Origin: Streptomyces monashensis
Lineage (GTDB): Bacteria > Actinomycetota > Actinomycetes > Streptomycetales > Streptomycetaceae
Assembly: GCF_001866665.1 (NCBI RefSeq)
Contig: NZ_MLYO01000062.1
Coordinates: 62,001 to 126,000 of the forward strand
Length of the DNA: 64,000 nt
Direction of reading: 5' to 3'
Part shown: positions 44,848-53,625 of the stretch, in pieces
Position numbering within the stretch: the stretch's first letter is position 1
Layout: each line of letters starts with the position of its first letter
Notes under the pieces: generated by a model
Databases searched by the model: none
What the model was told of the DNA's origin: nothing
Seen by the model: only the letters and a program-made list of their open reading frames with translations
Made by a program: the position numbers and the translations under genes

Positions 44848-45675
44848 ATGACCCATAATCGCACGAGCAACGAGAGCCTGGGAAAGAGAATTCGAACCGC
44901 GCGGCTGTCCCGGCACGTGCCCGGCAGGCTCATGATTGTCCCACTCGACCACTCAATCAGCGACGGCACGCTTCCCGTCCCCGACGGTGACGTGGGAGAA
45001 CTCGTCTCCCGCCTTGCGATATCCAATGCGGATGCCGTCGTCCTACACAAGGGCCGGCTGCGATACCTTGACCACACCGCGTTCTCCAGGACATCGCTCG
45101 TCGTTCATCTCAGCGGCGGCACGGTCCACGCGGCGGACCCGAACGAGAAGTACCTGGTTGCCAGTGTCGAGGAGGCCCTGCGGCTGGGGGCAGACGCTGT
45201 GAGCGTGCACGTCAACCTCGGCTCCCCGGGCGAAAGAAGCCAGATCTCCGACCTCGCCACCGTCGGTGCAACGTGCGACATGTGGAATGTCCCACTGCTG
45301 GCCATGATCTATCCACGCGGTCCGAAAATTACCGTTCCGAATTCACCGGAACTGATCTCGCATGCCACGACGCTGGCCGTCGACCTCGGCGCGGACATCG
45401 TGAAAACCGCGTTCGCCCCCACAGCAAGCGAAATGGCCGACATCGTCCGCGCCACGCCCATTCCGGTGGTGGCGGCCGGAGGGGCCCTACGGCCAACGAT
45501 TGAGGACACAGTGTCCTTCGTCGACGCCGTCATGAGCTCCGGAGCCGCAGGGGTGGCCATGGGCCGCAACATCTTCCAGGCCGAGGACCCCGGAAACACT
45601 GCCCGGCGCGTCGCAGGCGTGGTGCACAACCACCGGGGAGCCACCAGCAGCCGGCCCGACACCGTGGCTGCCTGA
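44848..45675 (+). CDS. griI: 2-amino-3,7-dideoxy-D-threo-hept-6-ulosonate synthase-like aldolase (GriI homologue)
   Basis: This 275-residue class I aldolase of the FbaB/DeoC-like group is homologous to GriI, which condenses aspartate semialdehyde with dihydroxyacetone phosphate toward 3-amino-4-hydroxybenzoate. Visible are RLMIVPLDHSISDG, LAMIYPRGPKI, the Schiff-base lysine in GADIVKTAF, and PVVAAGGALRP with GVAMGRNIFQ, the phosphate-binding end. It is followed by a GriH homologue, and this pair is diagnostic of 3,4-AHBA formation rather than of archaeal-type shikimate synthesis in actinobacteria. GGAGAG precedes the ATG. Confidence 0.88.
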   Translation: MTHNRTSNESLGKRIRTARLSRHVPGRLMIVPLDHSISDGTLPVPDGDVGELVSRLAISNADAVVLHKGRLRYLDHTAFSRTSLVVHLSGGTVHAADPNEKYLVASVEEALRLGADAVSVHVNLGSPGERSQISDLATVGATCDMWNVPLLAMIYPRGPKITVPNSPELISHATTLAVDLGADIVKTAFAPTASEMADIVRATPIPVVAAGGALRPTIEDTVSFVDAVMSSGAAGVAMGRNIFQAEDPGNTARRVAGVVHNHRGATSSRPDTVAA

Positions 45676-45723
45676 ATCCGCCGCGCTCTTCGCTGTGCCA
45701 CGCCGCTTGCGCCCCATCTATTC

Positions 45724-46854
45724 ATGTCTGTACAAGAGCAGAAAGGCGACCTCATGAAGCTCTGCTGGCTGGACATCCGCTCAGTGACCGAAGCGAAGCA
45801 AGCGATCCTCGAGGAGGCACTGCACCAGCGCGTCGACGCGGTCCTCACTTCCGACGTCGCCGACCTGAAGCCCCTGCCCCCCTCTCTCAAGCGCGTGCTG
45901 CTGGCATCCGGCTCCCTGCCCGAGGACCTCTCTTCGGTCGACATCGTGATCGTCGACGCTGAAAGGGAACCCGGCCTTTTCTGTGCGGCCAAGGCACTGG
46001 AATCGGTGGAGGTCGGCCGGTTCGTCGAGATCATCGACGCAGCAACCCTCGACCTGGCTTGTGAGTCCTGTCGAACCGAGAAGTGGAGCGTCTTGGAGTT
46101 CCGCGACCCGACCAAGATCCCGCTGGAACTCGTGCTTGCGGCGTCCAACGGAGCCGACGGCTCGATCATCACGGTCGCCGGGGATGTCGAGGAAGCCGAA
46201 ATCATCTTCGGCGTGCTCGAACACGGTTCCGACGGCGTGATGATGGCACCGCGCGCCGTCGGCGACATCACCGCGCTGAAGGCGGCGACGACCTTGCAGT
46301 CTCCCGACCTCGGACTGGTCGAACTGCGCGTAGTCAAGACCACCCACGTCGGCATGGGGGAGCGTGCCTGCGTCGACACCTGCACCTACCTCCGCCAGGA
46401 CGAAGGAATTCTCGTCGGCTCCGACTCCAAGGGCATGGTGCTGTGCGTCAGCGAAACACACCCCCTGCCGTACATGCCGACCAGACCGTTCCGCGTCAAT
46501 GCCGGCGCCATCCACTCCTACACGGTGGCGTCGGGCACCAGAACCAACTACCTCAGCGAGCTCAAGGCGGGCAGCACCGTGCTGGCGGTCGACGTCAAGG
46601 GCCGCACGCGGGCAGTCACCGTCGGACGGGTGAAGATCGAGACCAGGCCGCTCATTTCCATCGATGCGATCGCCCCCGATGGGCAACCAGTCAACATCAT
46701 CATGCAGGACGACTGGCACGTCCGCGTTCTCGGGCCCGGTGGCGTCGTGCACAACAGCACCGAACTGACCGAAGGCGACATCGTCCTGGGCTACCTGCCC
46801 AAGGAAGACCGCCACGTCGGCTACCCGATCAACGAGTTCTGTCGGGAGCAGTGA
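45724..46854 (+). CDS. griH: 3-dehydroquinate synthase II-like cyclase (GriH homologue)
   Basis: This 376-residue protein of the dehydroquinate synthase II family converts the C7 intermediate from GriI into 3-amino-4-hydroxybenzoate. It shows AVLTSDVADLKPLPP, the stretch NGADGSIITVAGDVEEAEIIFGVLEH broken over several strands, VGMGERACVDTC and FRVNAGAIHSY, all features of the family. An internal ATG at 45754 (MKLCWLDIR) is an alternative start with a better N-terminus and AAAGG upstream. It overlaps the next gene by 1 nt (TGATG). Together with GriI it defines the core of the cluster. Confidence 0.88.
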   Translation: MSVQEQKGDLMKLCWLDIRSVTEAKQAILEEALHQRVDAVLTSDVADLKPLPPSLKRVLLASGSLPEDLSSVDIVIVDAEREPGLFCAAKALESVEVGRFVEIIDAATLDLACESCRTEKWSVLEFRDPTKIPLELVLAASNGADGSIITVAGDVEEAEIIFGVLEHGSDGVMMAPRAVGDITALKAATTLQSPDLGLVELRVVKTTHVGMGERACVDTCTYLRQDEGILVGSDSKGMVLCVSETHPLPYMPTRPFRVNAGAIHSYTVASGTRTNYLSELKAGSTVLAVDVKGRTRAVTVGRVKIETRPLISIDAIAPDGQPVNIIMQDDWHVRVLGPGGVVHNSTELTEGDIVLGYLPKEDRHVGYPINEFCREQ

Positions 46855-48014
46855 TGAGCGAGTTGTCCGTAGCGGTGGTGGGCGCGGGCATCGCCGGTCT
46901 CACCTTCGCGGCCACGTACGGTGAGGCCTGCTCCCTCTATGAGAAGGCGCCCGCTGCGCCCTCGATCGGTTGCGGACTGCAGATTGCCCCCAACGCCGCA
47001 CGCGTACTGCACTCACTCGGCCTGGCCGAGGAACTCGGCCGGCGCGCCACGAAGCTACAGGCACGCGAGTTCCGCCGCTGGGACACCGGCGCCACCATCG
47101 CCTGCACACAACTCGGCGCCTCGTGCGAACGCCTCTTCGGCACGCCCTACTACGGCGTCCGCCGCAGCGACCTGCACCACATGCTCCTCCGCAGGGCACC
47201 GGCTGTACGGACTGGTCAGGCCGTCACCAGCGTCGCCGACCAGGGCGAAAAAGTCCGGATCGACTTCAGCACCGGTCACCCGAGTATCGAGCACGACATC
47301 GTGATCGGAGCAGACGGGATCGGCTCGGTGGTCCGGAATTCGGTACGCCCTGACAACACTGTCTTCTCCGGCCAGGTCATATATCGCGGCCTGATTCCCC
47401 GTGACCGCGTACGGCATCTGTTCGACGAACCCAAAGCCGTCATCTGGGTCGGGCCGGCCCGTCACTTCGTGTGCTATCCGGTCGGGGAGTTCGTCAGCTT
47501 CAGCGCCAGTGTGCCCGCCGATGACTCCTGGGAACAGGAGTCCTGGACCGCTCCGGGTTCGGTGAACGCTCTGGCCGAGGCCTACATCGGTTGGAGCCGG
47601 GACCTGCATGCCGTCATCGGCGCGGCCGACCATGTCAGCAGATGGGCGCTCGTCGACCGGGAGCCGGTCGACGAGTGGAACTCCGGCAGGATCACACTGA
47701 TCGGCGACGCCGCCCACCCGATGCTCCCGTACGCCGCACAAGGCGCGAACCAGGCCATCGAGGACGCGGCGGCCCTCGCCGCCGCACTTCGGGGCCGCGG
47801 CGCGCAGCAGGTGCCCTCGGCCTTGCACCGCCTCATGCGGGTGCGTTCCGAACGCGTCGGCAAGATCCAGCGTGTCTCGCGTGAACTCGGCATGACTCTG
47901 CACCTGCCCGATGGTCCCGAGCAGATCGCCCGGGACACCGCGATGGCGACGTCGTCGCTGACCGAACTGACGTGGTTGTGGGGCTACGAGCCGGACAAGG
48001 CGATCACCGCGTAG
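46854..48014 (+). CDS. FAD-dependent aromatic monooxygenase
   Basis: This 386-residue class A flavoprotein monooxygenase has VVGAGIAGLTFAATYGE (FAD fold), IGADGIGSVVRNSV (DG motif) and LIGDAAHPMLPYAAQGANQAIED (GD motif). It resembles salicylate and 4-hydroxybenzoate 1-hydroxylase-type enzymes. In related 3,4-AHBA pathways such enzymes either hydroxylate C2 (platensimycin-type) or remove the carboxylate by ipso-hydroxylation to give an aminohydroquinone (manumycin-type). Which applies here cannot be read from the sequence. Its start overlaps the griH stop. Confidence 0.88.
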   Translation: MSELSVAVVGAGIAGLTFAATYGEACSLYEKAPAAPSIGCGLQIAPNAARVLHSLGLAEELGRRATKLQAREFRRWDTGATIACTQLGASCERLFGTPYYGVRRSDLHHMLLRRAPAVRTGQAVTSVADQGEKVRIDFSTGHPSIEHDIVIGADGIGSVVRNSVRPDNTVFSGQVIYRGLIPRDRVRHLFDEPKAVIWVGPARHFVCYPVGEFVSFSASVPADDSWEQESWTAPGSVNALAEAYIGWSRDLHAVIGAADHVSRWALVDREPVDEWNSGRITLIGDAAHPMLPYAAQGANQAIEDAAALAAALRGRGAQQVPSALHRLMRVRSERVGKIQRVSRELGMTLHLPDGPEQIARDTAMATSSLTELTWLWGYEPDKAITA

Positions 48015-48028
48015 AGAGAGGCCAACTC

Positions 48029-48778
48029 ATGATCGACCGCAGTGCATACCTGGAACGCATCGGGCACACGGGCACAGCACAACCTGACCTCGCGACGCTG
48101 CGGTCCCTGCACAAGCGTCACATGATGTCGATCCCCTTCGACAACACCGATGTTCTCGCCGGTGGACTGAGCCTGAACGATCTGAATCGTGACGTCGAGC
48201 TATCGTTCCGGAAAATCATCGAAGATGCTCGAGGCGGTATCTGCTTCGAACTCAACGTGCCGTTTCAGCTCCTACTCGATGACATCGGCTTTGACACCAT
48301 GCGACTGGTCGTGGAGGTGGGTAACGAAGACGGATATTTCAATGACCACTTCTCGCACGTCGTGATTGCGGTCGTCATGTCCGGGAACTACTGGCTTGCC
48401 GACGTCGGGTTCGGCCGGCCTTCGTTCATCGAACCGCTTGCGCTACGCCCCGGCATCCACGAGCAGTACGGCTGCCAATACGAGATCGTTCAGCGGAATC
48501 GCTATCACGAGGTGTATCGCAGGCCACACAACGGCCCGTGGCTTCCGCTCTACCGCTTCGTCCTGGAAGACGTGTCGCGATCCGACAGCATTGTCTTCGG
48601 GAGCGACGACCCGGAGACCTTGATGTGTCAAGTACCTGTTTGCGCGCGCGCCACCGAGCGTGGTCAGCTAGCGCTCCTGGGACGTCAGCTCGTCACTGTC
48701 GTCAATGGCCTGGAGTCATCCACCGTGCTCACAAAGCTGGACTACGCCGAAGCAGTCAGTGCCATCCTGCAAGGCTGA
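48029..48778 (+). CDS. Arylamine N-acetyltransferase-family enzyme
   Basis: This 249-residue protein has the NAT catalytic triad: C72 in RGGICFELN, H110 in HFSHVVIAV and D125 in ADVGFGRPS. NATs transfer acyl groups from CoA to aromatic amines. 3,4-AHBA carries exactly such an amine, and in platensimycin biosynthesis a NAT homologue forms the final amide. It starts 14 nt after the monooxygenase stop in the same operon, with GAGAGAGG as ribosome site. It may acetylate the ring amine or join it to the carrier-bound product. Confidence 0.9.
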   Translation: MIDRSAYLERIGHTGTAQPDLATLRSLHKRHMMSIPFDNTDVLAGGLSLNDLNRDVELSFRKIIEDARGGICFELNVPFQLLLDDIGFDTMRLVVEVGNEDGYFNDHFSHVVIAVVMSGNYWLADVGFGRPSFIEPLALRPGIHEQYGCQYEIVQRNRYHEVYRRPHNGPWLPLYRFVLEDVSRSDSIVFGSDDPETLMCQVPVCARATERGQLALLGRQLVTVVNGLESSTVLTKLDYAEAVSAILQG

Positions 48779-48901
48779 ACAAAGATATCCGGTCAACCGT
48801 TCCTCGCGGCGTCAACGGATCAGCCGAGGCGCACTACGGGGCCGGTCCGGCTCCTGACGCGCTGCGGCATCGGACACCGTGCCGTGACAGGCACTGGAGA
48901 G

Positions 48902-50095
48902 ATGACAGGTGTCCCTTCCTCTCGCACAACGCACCTCGAAGCGCGCAAGCCATACGGCTGCCTTGAAGTGAAGGAATATGAAGAGATGCGAGCACCGTCA
49001 AATATCGCTGTTTTGTTTTCCGGGGACGAATTCCGGGTCGCGCGGCAACTCTGGGCTGAGTGCGAGCGATTCATGGCCGAGAACGCCGTCAGCCTCCTGA
49101 CGCTAGGTGATGAACCAACTGCAGATATTCTCGACGAGGCGACGAGTTTCCTTCGCGACTTTCAGGACGTGTGCATTTTTGCAATTCCGGACAATAACGT
49201 GGAGGCATCGGCGGAGATTCTCCTTCAGGTGCTTGGTCCTTCAAGCGTGGTTGGCATTGACCTGCTTCTCGACAAGACCCGCACCCGTGATCTGTGTGTC
49301 CAGGAAGGCATCCTTGTGCCAGACGGGGTGTCGGGCCGCGGGCCGGGGATCGCCGAGGGTGCGCTGAGCCTGATGCGCAGAAGAGGGGCGGTGGTAGTGA
49401 AAGAGCAGAAAGGCTCTGCCGGCAAGGAAGGTGTCAAAATCGTCAGTAACGAATCTGAGCTCATGGATCTCCTGAGGAAGCCTTCACTGAAACTCGTGGA
49501 ATCTTTCGTCGAGGGGCAGGAGTTCGCAGTCGAGCTTGTCGCTTCGAAGGATGAGATATTTTTCACCGGGTGGATTTCCAGTGGATCGACAAGATGCTCT
49601 GTCAACCCCGTATTTAGGGCCAGATATTGCGCACCCCTGGACGTGCCGAGAATCCTCAGGGAACCTTGCGAAAAGCTCATCAGGGCTTCAGGCTACCGGG
49701 GTATCGCACAAATTGATATGGTTGTCTCGCAAGGTGATGCGTACATTCTTGAATGCAACCCTCGGACAAGTGGTGTAACTAATCTCCTCGGTTTCGCAAA
49801 GCGCTCCTGCGCGCTCTGCTACTCCCTTTCGCGAAAACTGGGCCTGCCTTACAAGTCGACTACCCCTGTGGCGGCTGTGGAGGTGCCAGTTGCGCCTGGC
49901 TTTGATCTTGAGTATCTGGCCTCCCTCGGCGGGAATATCGAATCCTGTCTGCAACCCGCGGACAGCCTGCTTGGCCCTAGAGTGTTTGCATGGGGGGAGT
50001 CTCGGTGGGATGTCGCGCGGCAGGTATCTGTCGATCTCGCCAAGGAGTTGCAAGAAATTGAGCACATCTGCTATTCGCTTGCTTATTCCTGTTGA
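48902..50095 (+). CDS. ATP-grasp family ligase
   Basis: This protein of roughly 397 residues has an ATP-grasp fold: GAVVVKEQKGSAGKEGVKIV is the phosphate-gripping loop, KLVESFVEGQEFAVELVA the linker, and AQIDMVVSQGDAYILECNPRTSG carries the Mg-binding Asp and Glu-x-Asn. Family members form amide bonds between a carboxylate and an amine through an acylphosphate. ATG at 48902 has GGAGAG just upstream; GTG 48884 and ATG 48986 are in-frame alternatives. It is visibly less GC-rich than its neighbours, suggesting a different origin. As the last gene of the operon it may couple the aromatic part to an amino acid. Confidence 0.85.
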   Translation: MTGVPSSRTTHLEARKPYGCLEVKEYEEMRAPSNIAVLFSGDEFRVARQLWAECERFMAENAVSLLTLGDEPTADILDEATSFLRDFQDVCIFAIPDNNVEASAEILLQVLGPSSVVGIDLLLDKTRTRDLCVQEGILVPDGVSGRGPGIAEGALSLMRRRGAVVVKEQKGSAGKEGVKIVSNESELMDLLRKPSLKLVESFVEGQEFAVELVASKDEIFFTGWISSGSTRCSVNPVFRARYCAPLDVPRILREPCEKLIRASGYRGIAQIDMVVSQGDAYILECNPRTSGVTNLLGFAKRSCALCYSLSRKLGLPYKSTTPVAAVEVPVAPGFDLEYLASLGGNIESCLQPADSLLGPRVFAWGESRWDVARQVSVDLAKELQEIEHICYSLAYSC

Positions 50096-50284
50096 GACCA
50101 ACACCTCGACGCCCCAACCAGGTTGGACAGGGCTCTCGATGGCCGAAAGTCCAAGGGGCTGAAGCGGTGAGTCCCCACCCCCGTCCAGACGACTGGGACC
50201 GACGCCCGTGAGGCAGAGCTTGTGACGCACGAGTGGGCATGCAGCAGCATTCCCTCTCCCATGCTGCTCAGGCGCTCCCTGGCC

Positions 50285-50362
50285 GCGCGTGGCCGACGAA
50301 CTCGGCGCCCGCACCGTCGTGTTCCCCGCCGTCTCCACCGGCGTGTACCGGTGGCCGATGGA
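50285..50362 (+). repeat. attR-type direct repeat of island 2
   Basis: This is the second copy of the 78-bp repeat (33427-33504), one mismatch at 50320. It begins in the codons for VADELGARTV of the macro-domain protein and marks the right edge of island 2. Confidence 0.8.
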
Positions 50363-50492
50363 CGACGCGGCACGCATCGCCGTGCAGACGGTGCGCGGCA
50401 CCCCGACCGCCGTCGCAGAAGTGTGCTTCGTCCTCTTCGACGGCCGTGCGTACGACGCGTTCGCCCGGCAGGTCGACCCCGGCCGGCCGTGA
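50285..50492 (+). pseudogene. Displaced original 3' end of the macro-domain gene
   Basis: The frame reads VADELGARTVVFPAVSTGVYRWPMDD and continues to the end ARQVDPGRP. It aligns with the C-terminal 60 residues of the protein at 33113, with codon choice matching the GC-rich backbone. It lacks the first two thirds of the domain and cannot be functional alone. The upstream DNA belongs to the island. Confidence 0.88.
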
Positions 50493-50507
50493 GGCCGCAT
50501 CCCGTGG

Positions 50508-51175
50508 TCACCGGCGCGTGGGCAGCGCTCCGCCCCGTGAGCGGTACACCACGTAGGGGCGTACGGCGTGGCCGAGCGGGGCGGCGAAGGTGTGCACCGG
50601 CCGGCCGAACGGTCACAGCGCGAACAGGGCCGGCGCGAGCAGGGCGTGCAGCCGGTGGACGAGCGGGGCCTGGGCCATGGCGTCGACGTCGGGGTCGCGG
50701 GCGAACAGGCTGCGGAACCAGACGGCCACCCCGAGCCGGTGGTCGTAGGGGGCGGTCACCGAGGAGACCGTGGCGGTCAGGCCCGTGAGCAGGACGAGCG
50801 CCAGCGGCGGCGGGGTCAGACGGTCGCTGCGGCTGGTCGCCCGGCGTACGGCGGGCACCCGCAGCCTGCGGTACAGCAGCAGGCCGAGGCCCAGCGCCGC
50901 CGCGAGGCCCGCGGCCCCGCCCATGGTCAGCGTGACCGCGTGGTACGGGGCCTCGCTGACGCGCAGCCGCCGGGTCGGCGACTCGGGGACCAGCAGCCCC
51001 GTGACATGGCCGCCGATCAAGAGGAACAGGGCGTAGCGGAAGATCGGCGCGCCGAGCCGCAGCAGCCGGGACTCGTGCAGCCGGCTGGAGCGGGTGGTGA
51101 AGCCGAAGCGGTCGTAGCGGTAGCGCCAGACGGTGCCCGCGACCAGCACGGCCAGGCACAGGTAGGGCCGTTCGT
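50508..51175 (-). pseudogene. narI: narI, nitrate reductase gamma subunit, damaged
   Basis: From VWRYRYDRFGFTTRSS to the end VRPYVVYRSRGG the frame encodes most of the heme b membrane subunit of respiratory nitrate reductase, with the HALLAPALFAL segment. A TGA at 50613-50615 replaces the conserved Trp of LFALWPF; the frame continues coherently to 50508. The N-terminal helix start is missing, because narG sequence is joined in frame just upstream. It cannot assemble a functional complex. Confidence 0.85.
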
Positions 51176-53607
51176 GCACGGCCTCGGCGAGCGTCGCGAA
51201 CCCGCTGCCGGGGCCGCACCGTTCGGCGAGCCGCTCGAACCCCTCGGCCGCCAGGCGCCCGTTGGCCGTCCCGGACAGCGCGAGGATCGCCTCGCACAGC
51301 TTGACGTCGGTGTCGAGCAGCGGCCGCCCGTGCGCCGGCCCGGCGGGCGCGGTGCCGCAGCGGGCGGCCAGCCGGCGCGCCTCCGCGGCCGGCCGTACGG
51401 TGACGCCCTTGACGGTCATGCCGTGCTCCTCGGCGAGCGGCCCGAGGGGGGCGAGCCGGTCCGTCACGGCCGTGTAGTCCCGCTCGACCACCGTGAAGTG
51501 CGGGAGGATGCGGCCCGGCCGGGCCGGATGCCCCTCGCGCCGGTCGGCGACGGTCCCGCCGGGCTGGGCGGTCTCGCCCAAGGTGTCGTGCGTCTGCGGG
51601 GTGGCCACCAGGTCGTACGCCACGTCCAGCCGGCCCGCGGCGAGCTCGCCGAACCGCGCGGCCAGCGCGTGGGAAGATCTCGAAGTCGGTCCGCGCCTCC
51701 CACGGCGGGCTGATCGCGGGCGAGAAGGCGTGCACGAACGGGTGCATGGCCGTGCTGGACAGGTCGTGCTTCTCGTACCAGGTGGCGGCCGGCAGCACCA
51801 GGTCGGCCATGAGCGTGGTCGACGTCATCCGGAAGTCCGGCGCCGGCAGCAGATCGAGCTTGCCGCGCGGCGCCTGTTCGTGCCAGACGAGATCGCGCGG
51901 CCGGGACCCGGGCGGGGCCTGTTCGGCGTGCGTGTTGTCGCTCGCGCCGAGCAGATGCCGCAGGAAGAACTCGTTGCCCTGCGCGGAGGAGCCGATCAGG
52001 TTGGCGCGCCAGACAGTCAGCACCCGGGGCCAGTTGGCGGGATCGTCCGGATCCTCGCACGCGAACTCCAGCCGCCATCGGCTAGTTGAGCCGCAGCCCA
52101 CTCGTCGGGATCGTGCCCGCTGTCCCGGACGGCGCGGCCGAGGTCGAGCGGGTTGGCGCGGAAGGCGGGCGCGGCGGGCATCCAGCCCAGCCGCATCGAC
52201 TGCGCCACCAGGTCGGCGGTGTGCCGCCCGGCGAACAGCCCCTTGCCCGTGGGCGCGGCGAGCGCGTCGGCGCCGTGCGGGTCGTAGCGCCACTGGTCGG
52301 TGTGCAGGTACCAGTGCGGCGTCCCCGACGTCTGCCGGGACGGCCGCACCCGGACCGCGGCCGACTGGAGCTGCTGCCAGCCGGTGTACGGCCGCACCTT
52401 CTCCTGGCCGACGTAGTGCGCCCAGCCGCCGCCGTTGACGCCCTGGCAGCCGGTGAGCAGCAGCAGGGTGAGGAAGGCGCGGTAGACGGTGTCGGAGTGG
52501 AACCAGTGGTTGGTGCCCGCCCCCGTCACGATCATGCAACGGCCCCGGGTCCTGACCGCCGTGTCCGCGAACTCCCGGGCCCGCTCCACCGCCGCGGCCG
52601 GCACCGAGGTGATCGCCTCCTGCCAGGCGTGCGTGTACGTCCGGCCGGCGTCCGCGTAGTCCGTGGCCCACGCGCCGGGCAGGTCCGGGCGGCCGACCCC
52701 GTACTGGGCGAGCAACAGGTTCCCGTCCTCCTCGCCGAGCCCGAGCGTGGCCGCGGTGACGAACTTGCCCGGCACCCACCGCCCGTCCCGTTCCTCCAGC
52801 CCGACCAGGAACGGCAGATCGGTGAAGCGGCGCATGCAGTCGGTGAAGTACGGCACCTGGCGCCGCACGAAGAACTCGGTGAGGATCACATGGCCCATGG
52901 CCATCGCGAGCGCGCCGTCGGCGCCCGGGTGCGGGTGCAGCCACTCGTCGGCGAACTTGGCGGCGTCCCCGTGGTCCGGGGAGACCACGACGACCTTCTG
53001 CCCCCGGTAGCGGGCCTCGGTCATCCAGTGCGCGTCCGGGGTGTGGGTCACCGGGACGTTGGAGCCCCACAGCATCAGGTACGCGGCGTCCCACCAGTCC
53101 CCGGACTCGGGCACGTCCGTCTGGTCGCCGAAGACCTGCGGCGAGGCGACGGGAAGGTCGGCGTACCAGTCGTGGAACGACGGCATCGGCGCCCCGATCA
53201 GGGACATGAACCGGGCGCCGACCGCGTGCGAGGCCATCGACATCGCCGGGATCGGGGAGAACCCGGCGACCCGGTCGGGCCCGTGCGCGGCGATGGTGTG
53301 GACGTGCGCGGCGGCGATCTCCAGTGCCTCCTGCCAACTCACCCGCGCCAGGCCGCCCTTGCCGCGCGCCGACTGGTGGCGCCGCCGCTTCACCGGGTCG
53401 GAGGTGACCTCCGCCCACGCGGCCACGGGATCGCCGAGCCGGGCGCGGGCCTCGCGGTACAACTCCAGGAGCACGCCGCGCACATGGGGGTACCGCACGC
53501 GGGTGGGGGAGTAGGTGTACCAGGAGAACGATGCGCCGCGCGGGCAGCCCCGCGGCTCGTACTCGGGCCGGTCGGGTCCCGTCGAGGGGTAGTCCGTCTC
53601 TCCATCT
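51170..53607 (-). pseudogene. narG: narG, nitrate reductase alpha subunit, truncated and frameshifted
   Basis: The sequence preserves NarG from DYPSTGPDRPEYEPRGCPRG through VRYPHVRGVLL, GSNVPVTHTPDAHW and TGAGTNHWFHSD to DVKLCEAILALSG. The first about 60 residues, with the FeS-binding cysteines, are absent at the ClC side. Single-base frameshifts lie near 52075 (DGGW against DGRLEF) and near 51670 (IFPRAG against ALAARFG). The C-terminus is deleted and joined to narI; narH and narJ are gone. The locus is a decayed narGHJI operon. Confidence 0.88.
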
Positions 53608-53625
53608 TCATTCCGCGACCGGGTT

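Larger units (their letters stand above)
33427..50284. mobile_element. Island 2: insertion in a macro-domain gene carrying a 3,4-AHBA-type cluster
   Basis: The segment between the 78-bp direct repeats holds transposase fragments, a SARP regulator and two divergent biosynthetic operons. The repeats and the duplicated gene ends on both sides are the signature of site-specific integration into a coding sequence with restoration of the 3' end. No integrase gene is recognisable; the left 1.5 kb, where one might sit, is IS debris. Homologous recombination of a linear import is an alternative. Confidence 0.78.

Noticed and set aside
51170..51623. The narG-narI in-frame joint as a novel fusion enzyme
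   Set aside because: The same locus has two frameshifts, a truncated N-terminus without the FeS cysteines and a nonsense codon in narI. It is decay, not a new protein.
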